DNA of 64,000 nucleotides from Synanceia verrucosa. Taxonomy: Eukaryota > Chordata > Actinopteri > Perciformes > Synanceiidae. Under the pieces are notes generated by a model that was given only the letters and a program-made list of their open reading frames with translations, had not been told where the DNA came from and did not search any database. This document shows, in pieces, positions 23,758 to 36,147 of the stretch (position 1 is its first letter; each line of letters starts with the position of its first letter). A program made the position numbers and the translations under genes. The stretch spans positions 14,496,906 to 14,560,905 of the forward strand of contig CM056550.1 in assembly GCA_029721515.1 (NCBI GenBank), read 5' to 3'.

Positions 23758-23963
23758 CAAACATTAAATAGAAAGATAGAAAGAAATATATATAAATAGA
23801 TAAACATTAAATAGATAGATAGATAGACAGATAGATAGATAGATAGATAGACAGATAGACAGATAGATAGATAGACAAACATTAAATAGATAGATAGATA
23901 GACAGATAGATAGATAGATAGACAGACAGATAGATAGATAGATAGATAGATACACAAATAGAG

Positions 23964-23998
<35 letters not shown>

Positions 23999-24044
23999 CA
24001 GATAGACAGACAGACAGATAGATAGACAGATAGACAGATAGATA
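23341..24044. repeat. (GATA)n microsatellite, right block
   Basis: This is a 0.7-kb tract of GATA/GACA tetranucleotides. Repeated ACAAACATTAAATAGATAG and GATACACAGATAG segments give it a coarse higher-order period. It directly abuts the 5' end of the Tx1-like LINE and continues the same strand sense as the left block at 16046-16331. Confidence 0.97.
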
Positions 24045-24896
24045 ATCACTTCAGCATGAATCATGTGTGCCTCTTATCAGTTATCAGAGTCTATATTGAT
24101 TTCAAACAGGCTTAAGTTTCTCGCTTTCTCATGAAGCGGAACCTTTTCGGCCTTTGTTTGTTTCCTGTCGGTCCACTGAAGGTGACGCACACCATTCACT
24201 TCCGGGTCGGCGTTGACCGAACAACACATGTGAGAGCTAAAGAAAAGCGACTCTTAAGTGGACTGGACCACAGCAGGGTTGTCTTCAGGTATTGGACCAA
24301 TAATTTAATTTTCCTGGAGTTTAACTCGTGTTTGTAGATGATGAGTTTTACTGTAGCTTAGCTTAGCTTAGCTTAGCTTGTGTTTCTGAAACACACTTGA
24401 ATATTAGCCCCCTAATGACTTCCTCCATAATAACAAGCTAGCTCCTGTACTCAGTCAAACTGCATGGATATTTATATCCTTTTGTGTCCAAAGAGGACAC
24501 AAAACAAGTTATTTTTTTGCGTCTCTCTTAAAAAAAATTGACTGATGGCTTTTAGTCTTTCTGTTTCATGTCAGGGTTGAATATAGGATTTTCTCTCAGA
24601 TTATTTGTATTTATAGATATAAAAACTACTCATCTTATGCAGTTTTAAATTCAGAATAATGGCAGAACTTATGTCTGGATTGGTTTCCTGATTAACATCT
24701 CTTTATTTATATGTATATATATATACGGAGCTTAATAAATGTACTATCCTCCAGCCAGTGTCAGGTGTTCACCGCCTCTGTCCTAAATTAACAGTATTAC
24801 TGACCCTTATTATTTTTAATAATTCTGTGATGGTTAATCCACCAGTATGTGCAAATGATATATTTAATGATAAAATATAATTATTGATTGACTGAT
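24045..24896. other. BMS1 upstream region
   Basis: No protein gene is evident. A short (GCTTA)n run lies at about 24355-24378. A likely promoter and non-coding first exon of BMS1 is described separately within this stretch. Confidence 0.5.
24190..24288 (+). promoter_or_regulatory. Probable BMS1 promoter and 5' UTR exon
   Basis: Bases 24198-24206 read ACTTCCGGG, an ETS/GABP-type site common at housekeeping start sites, with TCGGCGTTGACCG behind it. A possible splice donor, TCTTCAG|GTATTG, lies at 24288/24289. The BMS1 coding start at 25195 is preceded directly by an acceptor (TTCGTGAACAG|GATGG), so the first coding exon is expected to be joined to a non-coding exon like this one. The link is inferred; no transcript was available. 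Confidence 0.45.
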
Positions 24897-25079
24897 TAAT
24901 TTTTGGTGGTGCCTTTGATTCGGATCCGATCACCACCACAAATCAATCAGTTTTAAGTTAGGCCACTTCTGACCGACCCTGAAAATTTCGTCGAAAACCT
25001 CCAGAACTTTTGAGTTACTTTGCAGACCAACAAATAAACAAATCCCGGTGAAAACGTAACCTCCTTGGCGGAGGTAATA
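24897..25079. mobile_element. Half copy of a fold-back element
   Basis: The segment from TTTTTGGTGGTGCC to CCTCCTTGGCGGAGGTAA matches one arm of the inverted-repeat element at 50848-51147, sharing AGTTAGGCCACT, GAAAATTTCGTC and CCTCCTTGGCGG. Only one arm is present. It lies just upstream of BMS1 coding exon 1. Confidence 0.75.
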
Positions 25080-25194
25080 ATGAAGTCTTCCTCCCTGAGG
25101 AACAGTGAATGAAGTCATAAATCCCAGCAGCTGCTTTGTCGTGTTTTCGTTGTCAGTCTCTGGAAGGGAAACTGTTTGTGTGTTCGTGAACAGG

Positions 25195-28100
25195 ATGGAC
25201 GGGAAAGTGAAGGAACAGAAGCGACACCAGCAGAAGCACAGTGGACCGAAGGCAGAGAGGAAGAGGCTGAAGAAGCAGGGAGCGTCCACAGAAGAGGATG
25301 GACGGAAACGCAACCCCAAAGCCTTCTCAGTGCAGTCGGCTGTACGCATGGCCAAGACTTTCCACAGGTCGGTCCTGAAGGCTGAAGGCTCACAGCGGAC
25401 CTCAGCTCAGCATCCAAGACATGATGCCACTTATTGTCCTTTATGATCATTTCCAATAGGGAACGACAGTTATTCCATTTTGATGAATTCTTTTATTGTA
25501 GAAAAACCAGTGATTAATTAAATCCTATTGTAGTCAACTAATATATATGTGAGAAAATAAACTGTGCAAAAACACTCCTCATGTGTGATTTTAGGGCCCA
25601 GGACATAAAGGCCAAAAAGCATCACATCCCCCTCGTGGACCGGACTCCCCTGGAGCCTCCTCCAGTTGTGATTGTTGTAGTCGGACCCCCCAAGGTGGGA
25701 AAAAGCACCCTGATCCGCTGTCTGATCAAAAACTTCACCCGCCAGAAGCTCGGTGACATATGTGGCCCCGTGACCATCGTCTCTGGTGAGTTTGGCCCTT
25801 CGTTTGGTTCGCCTCCATCAAAGCCAACAAAAGCAGGTTTCTCTGCAGCATTTCTATCTTAAATATCCTACAGTTTTCCACAGACAAGCATCAATATTCT
25901 TTACAATAAACTGGTCCACTGGCTTGAACTTTATGTCATGATGCTACTTGGCTCTGCATTGTTTAGGAGTGCATATTTCCGTAGTTATTTACCATCTTTG
26001 CACCATGCAGCATTTATTTATTCCTAGTCTCACTGTCACATAATGACAATAAAGACGTTTAATTTGATTTAAACGTCTGATTTTGGTTTTTCCTGCTCTG
26101 CTCTGCAGGAAAGAAGCGCCGCCTCACTTTCATGGAGTGCAACAACGACATTAATTCAATGATCGATCTTGCAAAAGTAGCTGACCTGGTGAGTTTTTCA
26201 ATCCGCTGTGAATTTGTATTTTGAGAATAAAGCTGAAATATGGGGAATAGAGTCTGAATGTCTTGTGTAAGTGCTGAAGCTAGTTGTTTGATTCATTATA
26301 GAAAGAAAAAGACAGTGTTTATTCTCACCATTTAGTCTTCATTCTTGAAATAGACCTTTATTCTCAATATTTTGACTTCTCAGCATTTCTTACTACAGTT
26401 TAATACTATGTCATATCAATCACATATGGAGGAGTATCACATCAGCGCTACAGATCAGTTGTCAGTATTCAGTCTTTTTTTGAAGCAGATGCTGGTTGGC
26501 TCTGTGTTATAATTCTTTATAACTTAATATATAATGATGTATTTCATATCTGTGTGTGGCTGAATGATGTATTTAATATCACATTAAGTTGACTTTTTTT
26601 TTTTTTCCTCCCAGGTTTTGATGCTGATCGATGCCAGCTTTGGCTTTGAGATGGAGACCTTTGAGTTCCTGAACATCTGCCAGGTGCACGGCTTCCCTCG
26701 CATCATGGGAGTGCTGACTCACCTGGACTCGTTCAAGAACAACAAGACGCTGAGGAAGACCAAGAAGAACCTGAAACATCGCTTCTGGACTGAGGTGTAT
26801 CAGGTAAACACAGCGTGAACTCAGAATGTCTTAAATTAAAACCTGGGTAATTAAAGTCTTAAAGTTACCATTAATGTGCTGCAGGTATTAAACTTTCAGA
26901 TGGTGTGTTTAATGCCACTAGGAAAACACAGAAATCAGAGATTTAATGCAATTTTTCACATTATTTTTTTTTCACAAAGTTCACTTCTTTGTTCTGGAAA
27001 GTTGTGAAATTAAAGTTGTAGAAAAAATTAAGTGTTATGCCTTCAATTTATATCACATAAGTGTTAAAAGGCTGAAAAAAAAGTCATAAAAAATATTTTC
27101 AGAGATTAATCAGTTTTCAGATTTTTTTTCCTGCTAAACATTGATGTCGACATCCGCCTCAAAAACTCCATATGGGTCAGGTTCTACAATAAATTGACTG
27201 TTTTCTACCAAAGAAGTTGCTGTGAAAGTATATTTTGGGGTCTTAAATTATATTTGTTGAGGTCTTAAAAAGTATTAAATGTGGCTTTTAAAATGGTGCC
27301 CTGTGTATGGCTGTGTTTGAACCTGCAGGGGGCCAAGCTCTTCTATCTGTCCGGCATGGTTTACGGTGAATACCAGACTCAGGAGGTGAAGAACCTGGGC
27401 CGCTTCATCTCCGTCATGAAGTTCCGTCCTCTGGTGTGGCAGACCTCCCACCCTTATGTGCTGGTGGACCGGTGAGTGGAGCTGAGACTGGCTGAATGTC
27501 CTGCAGATGATCCCTGCAGCAGAGTCACACCTCCGCTCTGTGAAGCTCCTCATGTGCAGCTTCTGTTGTTCGTCTGGCATCGAGGCGGCGTACAAACATG
27601 CATTTAGTCTGAAATCAAATGAAAAATATCAGTCAGCAGCAGACTGACATGCAAGATGTGTTTTGTATTAACATTTTGACTCTTACTAAAAACTCAGTGC
27701 CTTGCAGCGTTGCATGTAGATGCATCAGTGTCTGAACCTGAAAGGAAGGAGGTTTGATAGTTAACTCGCTCCACACAAGAGGCTGGATCAGTCAAATGTT
27801 CCGGCCACTTTATTAGGTACACCAAGAACTGCATTAATTCTTGGTGTTGGAAACATTCCTCTCAGATTCTGCTCCATATTGACATGATAGCATCACCCAG
27901 CTGCTGCTCATCTGTGATGAGAATCTGTGTTCCTCCACATCTTAAAGGTTCTACTGGGCTGAGATCTGGTGACTGTGGAGTCCAGTGAAGACCTGTGATC
28001 CTTACAGACCATCACATGTTTTCACTTTGATTTTGAAGGAGCGGTACATATGTCTATATATCTGTGTGTTTACCTCTTCCTGTCTTCCACCAGTATGGAG

Positions 28101-31100
28101 GACTTGAGTGACCCTGAGAGGGTGAGGACAGACCCCAAGTGTGACCGGACAGTGTCGCTCTACGGCTACCTGCGAGGGACATATTTGAAAAACAAAGGCC
28201 AGGTCCATATTCCAGGTAGTGGAAGAGGAGCTCTCCTCCAGTCAGAATCACACTCCTGGTTCACTGTCAGTAGCGTCCTGTGTCGCTGCGCTCTGCAGGT
28301 GTTGGAGACTTCCAGGTGGCGGACGTCAACTTCCTGCCCGACCCCTGCGCTCTACCAGACGCTCAGAAGAAGAGGGCGCTGAATGAGAAGGAGCGCCTGC
28401 TTTATGCACCCATGGCTGGCGTGGGGGGGGTGGTGTACGACAAAGACGCTGTTTATATCGACCTTCCTGCCAACCACGTCACTCAGCAGCAGGTGGGTGG
28501 TGGTGTGTTTCTGTTTACCAGCTTCTCATCAGTCCCTGTGAGTTTTTTTTTTGTTGTGTTGCGATCAAAACGCACAATTTTGCTGCAGCAATTTATGGGG
28601 TTTTATATGATTTTTCTTGGGAAAAAATGCAGCAAAAAATGTAAGTTGCAATTTTTAAAAAAAAAACAAACTGCTAATAAAAAAATGTGATGGTGATCTG
28701 TTGTTGCTGTGAAAGCGTTTTGAGATGTCTAGAGGTGGTTCTCCTTTTATTCTCCACCATAAGGTTTTTCCCCTTTTTCATGTAAAACATCAGGAAACAG
28801 TTTTTCTTTTGCCTTTTTGTTTTTTGGCAAACATGAGGTTGAGTTTGCTTTCCTCATCCTGGATCTCAATGAGCAAAAAATTGCGTCATGTGACTGTCAC
28901 ATGACGAACCACATCTTTTTTTTTTTTGCAGGAAAATCGTGGGAATTTAGAATAACTGTAAGCCACCATCTGCATTAATTATTATGGTGGCAGCATGTTG
29001 TTTCCTGCAGGGACTGACAGGTGTATTTGTAGCTGAGGTGTCCTCTTTGTCTCTGGTCCAGGAAGAGGTTCGTCCCACCACAGAGCTGGTCCAGTCTCTC
29101 ATCGACACTCACGCCACCCTGGACGCCAAGATGGCTGCCAGTAAGGTGTCTCTGTTCAGCGGCTCTGCAACGCTGGAGCCTTCGGACATCAGCGAGCCGA
29201 GCGGGTGAGCCGTCTGTTTCTGTTCATAAGATGGCTGCTGGTGGTATTCCTCCAGTATTTACTGTATTATTTTACCCCTTTACACCTGGCATTAAGACAG
29301 CTTAACTAATGTACTATCCCACCAGTCAGTGTCACACTGCAAAAAAAAGAGTATCTAAAAACAGGATAAAGACTCGAATTCTGAGGAAAAAGCTGCTCAA
29401 AAATAAGTGAAATTATCTGACCATGCAGCGAGATCATTTCCCTGAACAAGATTTCTGGAATTAAGATGTTAAATCTAGAAAAAAAAAATAAGCAGAAAAT
29501 GTTGGTTTTAATAATAATAATAATAATAATCAGCTTTATTTGTTCGGTACAAGAAATTCGTCATCTGCAGAAGGAACTAAAACCCTTGAGCTGACCTTGA
29601 GGTTCAGGGACAACCATTCACCCAAAATATGCCGAAATCAACAGAAAATGCTGGTTTTAAAATGACCTTAATCTTAAAACAAGATTTATTTGATGAGACT
29701 TTGGGGGAAAGATGTAATATATATATATATATATATATGTGTAAGGATGAACACTGAAAATAAGAAATTAACTCTTAAAATAAGAATAATGTCTAAATCT
29801 AAGTTGTTGTTTTGTTTTTTTAAATCTTGGTGAGAACCAAATAATGCAGGTGTAAATTATTATTTATATATCGTTCAATGAGATGTTCTGTTTGTGTTTG
29901 TCAGGGAGGTTGAGGGTCTTCAAGAGAAGTGTGTCTGGGACCCTAACACCCAGAGAAAAAGGAGGAAGGTGGTCTTCACTGAGGAGGACAGTGGCTCCAG
30001 TGATGATGATGATGATGATGATGACGGTGAAGACAGTGATCAGGAGGAGCAAGAGGAGGAAGACGAGGACAACCTGTCCACATTTCTCAAAGAAGCCAGA
30101 TCCAAATGTGACAAGATGGCAGCAGACGCTCCGCCTCCGAAGAAACAGAGAGTGGAGGAGAGGAAAGAAGAGAGCGAAGAGATGCCGGCGTTCGCAGACA
30201 GTGAAGACGAGCTGGAGATGAGCGAGGAGGAGAGCGAAGGAGAAGGAGGTGCTGGGAGAGCAGGAGACTCTGGACACTGCTCTGAGGAGGAGGAGGAGGA
30301 TGAAGAAGCAGAGTCTGAGGAGGAGGAGGAGGAGCAAGGTCAGTACACAGTAATGTTTTGTTCCCAGTGTGAGGAAGCTCCTACACTGGGAAGCATTCAG
30401 TGGAATGATGCTGAAGGCATCAGGTTAACTTCTTCCTCCTGTTTCCATCCACAGGACTCCTGAGGTGGAAGGAAGGCCTGCAGCAGAAAGCATCAGAGGC
30501 GTTTCTACGGCAACAAGAAGCCGCCCCCAATCTGAGGAAGCTGGTTTATGGTTCAGGTAGCCAGAGGATGTGCTTAAGTGTTTTTAACGACGCTCCAACG
30601 TATCTGTGGGGAGAACACTCAGTATGAGATGAAGCATGAAATCTTTTTTTTTTTTTCAGTTATTTTCTCAATATTTCTCTTTATTTTTGTGACGATTTTT
30701 AGGGCTCAACATCCTGCATCATCACAGTTTCAAAAAAGATTAAAAACTGGTGCGTTTTAAGTGACATTAGAAAGAGTTAAATGTCCTTCTGGTCACTTAG
30801 AAACAACTTAATAATCACACACTTAAGATAAGGTACTTCTTCTGTGCTGGATGTCGTCTCTCTGTAAAATGAGTCTGTTTTTATGTTATTCCCAGTGGTG
30901 GAGGAGGTGGAGTCTGGCTCTGAAGGTGAGGAGGAGCTGGGGGGGCTTTTTCGGGTCAGCCGTCCTCAGACGAGCAAAAAGGTCCAAGCAGATGCAGTGG
31001 ACAGCTCCAGATTCAACCCCAGCACCTCCCACAACTGGGACCTGGAGGAGGTGCGCTGGTGCTGCTGGGACATTTCCGTGTTGAGTCCAAACGTGCTGCT

Positions 31101-34100
31101 GGTATGAAAACATCATGTTTGTTTTCCAGATGCTGGACTCTATCAGGGACTGCTTCGTTACAGGGAAGTGGGAGGAGGGTCAGGATGCTGCCACACTGCT
31201 GAAGGAGGACGGTAAGAGAGGAGAGAGGAACATCTGCAGGTGATCACTGAACGGTTGTAAGACGTGTACATGGTCTCTTGTTGTGTCGCTGTGTCCAGAG
31301 GAGCTGTATGGAGACTTTGAGGATTTGGAAACAGGAGAAGTCCACAAGAGCCAGACTGGAGAGGATGAGGAGGAGGTGAGTCTGATTAATGAGGGATGAA
31401 ACTGAAACTACCGACTGATGAGTCTTTTAAACATTCTGCAAGTTTGTAGGAAAATAAGTCAAAATAAGGAGGAAACTAGAAAAGCACAAATATGTGGAGC
31501 AACTGGTGGAATAAAGAAAACCAGTATTGTACACTTAGGAGTTTATTAATAAACATTTGTCCTAAAAGTCTATTTTAAAAAAAGTCACAATATATGGCCT
31601 TTCTTATAGTAAGGCCACATATTGTGTACATATGGTATTGTCCATTTTAAGAGATGAGCTTTTATTGTAAAGTTATGGATGCATGGCTCTAATGAACTTT
31701 CTAATATGTAGAGATTATGTCATGTTACAGCGGTGCTAAAGCTGTTTGTAAGGCACCAGCGTCTCTTTCCTGGATAATTAATGAGTTGGGTCCTGATCAG
31801 AAACTGTTTTACTGTCGAGCTTGTACATGTGATGATGGATACACTGACAGGATCTGAAGCAGACCGTGTTGAGTTCGTCTTCTTTCCAGCTCCTCATAGT
31901 TCATTAATACCTTGTGCACCTTGTGACCAGCCAAACAGTGAGAACGATGAAGACGATGGCGATAATGCAGAAAGTCTGGTGAAGATGGACGACGACGAGG
32001 TCCAGAAGAACAAGCGTCTGGAGAAGAAGCAAAGGCTGAAGGAGCGATTCGACGCAGAGTACGACGATGGCGGCGATGCCACTTACTTTGATGACCTGAA
32101 GGAGGAGATGCAGAAACAGGCCGAGGTAACACAGCTGCTGGCGCAGTAAAGCCTCAGCAGCATGTTTGATGAAGCACCGGTCAGGTTTTTATCCCGCTGT
32201 CTTATTTCTAGCTGAACAGAGCGGAGTTTGAGGACGTGGACGATGAGACCAGAGTTCAGTACGAAGGCTTCAGACCAGGAATGTACGTCAGATTAGAAAT
32301 CTCATCTCTACCCTGCGAGTTTGTCACCAACTTCGATCCCCATTATCCCATCATCCTCGGCGGCCTGAGCTCCAGTGAGGGAAACGTAGGATACCTGCAG
32401 GTATGTTTGGTTTGATCTGTGGAGCAGTGATGCTGCTGACGCTTTACTCTGAAATAACCACCTTTTTCAGCAACGAGTAAGCTAGCGTGTTACTGTTTCC
32501 AACCCAGTGATCAGATTAAAGGTACTTACTTAAAGACACTGATCCGTCCCCCCACTTTCCAGCATAAGGAGCATTAAATCACCAGTAAAACAGAGCATTA
32601 ATGTCACTGCAGCATCAATTGTGTGTTTAGCCTCATGGTGCATTCAATTGTATATGAATGCAGGGATTTTCCTGCGTTCAAATTTGCGTGGCGGCCGCCT
32701 CCAGCTATTTTTGTACCACCCCTAGCCAGAGCGATTGATATTGCTCAACACAGCTCCAGCTGTGTTGATTGAGCGATTGATGTCCCTCTGCGGCAGCTAC
32801 GTATTTTAACTGCAGTTGCAGCGTTGCGCCACTATTGAGGCGCTATATCAACAACAGTGCACCCGAAAGACCTGAAGCAACTACCGAAGAAGAAACAGAT
32901 GGAATCGTGTTTTTCCCAGTTTTTTTCCGCTAACTAACTAACACGATTCGATCTGTTTCTTCTTCGGTAGTTGCTTCAGGTCTTTCGGGTGCACTGTTGT
33001 TGATATAGCGCCTCAATAGTGGCGCAACGCTGCAACTGCAGTTAAAATACGTAGCTGCCGCAGAGGGACATCAATCGCTCAATCAACACAGCTGGAGCTG
33101 TGTTGAGCAATATCAATCGCTCTGGCTAGGGGTGGTACAAAAATAGCTGGAGGCGGCCGCCACGCAAATTTGAACGCAGGAAAAACCCTGGAATGTCAGA
33201 ATTTCCATGCTCCAGTTTAAAATTTAAACCATGAAGTCAGATTAATCTCACCAAGCAGACACAGAATTCATGCTATCTGCTACTGACGTAAACAGTAGCT
33301 CCATGTTTTGTTGTTCGTCTGTAAGGCTGGAAGAGCTGGAAGCACTAAACTTTGAGGTTAAGATGATCAGAGCTCCAAGTTCTGACTTCCAGTGAACACA
33401 CCATAAGACAAACTCTCACCCCCCAGGGTCCTAAAGAGGAACTGGTAACAGTCTGTTGATCATCATCAAACCATTGTCTAGTACGTCTACCATGATAAAG
33501 ACAAGAGCAAACACGTGAGGTTGATGTTTTTGTTTTTAGGTGGTTAAACATGAGCACATTGCGTTTCTCCTGTGATGGTTTTCTGTTGGTACCGTAGCCC
33601 TAACGTCCCTCTTAATGACCACTTATTGAAATCTGTGTGTTTGCATCAGATGCGACTAAAGAAACACCGCTGGCACAACCGCATCCTGAAGACACGGGAC
33701 CCGCTCATCCTGTCTTTAGGCTGGAGACGCTTCCAGACCATCCCTCTGTACCACATCGAGGACCACAACGGACGCCACCGCCTGCTCAAATACACTCCAC
33801 AGCACATGCACTGTGGCGCCTCCATCTGGGGTGAGACGCTCTCTTCATGTCTGCATGCTTTAGACGCAAGACACTTCTCCAGGCTTCTTTAAAATGACTT
33901 AAACTAAAATAGGGGTTATCAAGGTTTTAGTGTGTTTAATGCCAATGACCCACCGTAAAACGTCTAATAGTGTGTATTTGTTTGATTTCCTTAACTGTGC
34001 ACACTTTGACAACTCTGTTATGGAGGTGAGCGGTTAAACATGTAAAGATGGGGACGCACAAATTTAACGACAAATGATGGAAGAGGATGTATTACAGAGG

Positions 34101-36092
34101 TAAGCTGCAAATTATGCAAACAAGAGTGTTTGTTTGAGGACCGTGAGGCTTTTTTTATGATCTCTAATCTCGATCGTCTCCACTTCCTGTTTTGATCTCT
34201 GTGGTGTATACCGTCTCTTTATGCTCTGACTACATCTCCCAGAAGCCCCAGTATTACTCACACCCTGCAGGAGACCAGGACTGGTGACCTGCTGCCGAAA
34301 AAACACTTCTTTATTTTTATATAATGCAACTTATGTATGCTGTGTTGGCTCTTTTCTGCAGCACATTGGAACAAAGAGATTCTTGTGACATTTTTGAGTC
34401 TTAAAAGCATTAAATTTGACTTGTAAAATGGTGAGTGAAGCCTGACCAATCTGTCACGGTCCTGTGGTTTATCTCCTGCTTTGCTCATCTCTGTGATAAC
34501 TCAGCTGTAGTTTAAACACAGTAGAACTTCCAGAAATCCTCCTCTGTCAGCTGTAGTCCAGTAGGTTTCAGGAGGTGTGTTACTGAGCTCATCATCCTGT
34601 GAGGGACGGCTGTGAACCCTGTGGAGATAAGTGCCTTCATGCATGAGTTATTTCTGTATGTCAGGAGGACAAAGGCACACTTGTTAGCATTTGTTTGCAT
34701 TGTTTTTGTTGTTTTGCATTGGAGGTCAGGCTTCGCTCTGGTGCGGCAGTATGACAGCACACATCTGATCTACTTTCACTAGTAAGGATGTTCTTAAACA
34801 TGTAACCAGTGTTACACGCATTTATATCCTGTCATTTTAATAATGGAGACAAAAAAAAGTTGTTTGATTCATTAATATTGCTTCTGTAAAGGAGAACTTT
34901 CTTCCTCTGTAATGAGACGTTTAATTGTGAAAAATGTTTTTTCCAGTCAGGTTAGAATAATGATACTAACAGTTTTCTGTCCCTCTGTGTCTCACTGAAG
35001 GACCCATCACACCACAGGGAACTGGCTTCCTGGCTGTTCAGTCAGTAGCAGGAACTAAAGTAAGGCACCCGTTCACTCAAGTTGTTGATTTTCAACCTGT
35101 TTTATGTCAAATTGAAGTAGGTGTGCCTATCTATCTGTCTTTTGCTTGTTCTGGTCTAGTCTGTTTCATTATTGGGCGTCTCACTTCTTCATTTAGTCTG
35201 TTTTTAATTTTTAGCACAAATTATATTTCAAATCTGTGCAAGGTGGGAATGAAGCCTTCACAAGCTTATGCAGACTTTCACACCGAGCCAGTTACATGCA
35301 TAAAAACAGAAACAACTTTTTTTTATTCCGAGAGAGAGAGAATACAGGATACAGATGTACCGATCCACAGTTCAGGACCTCTGAAGGTGATATTAAAGTG
35401 ATAAGAGTCGACTGTATGAACATCTGAAGTAGAGATCAATAAATTCTGAAGGGTGTCTGGAAGACCCTTTGTCCTTTATATGAACGTATGTATTAATAAA
35501 TAATATGCATTCATTTCATCAATAGGTAGTAATTAATATTTGTTAACGAGGGCAGTGGATGGAGCATGTCTGCTTGAGTGGGACATCGTTTTCTTCTGAA
35601 TAGTACATCATTTCCTGCCCCGACAGTGTTACAATAGTTAATAAATAGGAACTGTAGCATAAAGTAAAGTAGAAAGATGAGCTGAGGAGTAAATTAGGGG
35701 ACCAACCAGCATCTTCGAGGATCTTCACTATGATTCTGTCAGCTTTTGTTGAAATGAGCTGATGTGGTCACACACTTCTAAAAACAATCTGAGTCAAGCA
35801 AAGATTAGCAGTTATCCTAAATGACAGCAAAGTGTCGTCTACCTTTTAAAATCCCTGCTTTCTTGCTGCAGACTGGTTTCCGAATCGCAGCTACAGGAGT
35901 CATCCTGGACCTGGATAAGTCTGTGACCATCGTGAAGAAGCTCAAACTCATCGGTTATCCCTACAAGATCTTCAAGAACACCTCCTTCATAAAGGTAGGA
36001 GAACATCCCTCTACTTAGCCTGTCTTTTAGTTTTATGTCCAGGTCAACAGTGAAACGACAACTTTCAGCATTTAGGTAGAACAGGTGTAATT

Positions 36093-36147
<55 letters not shown>

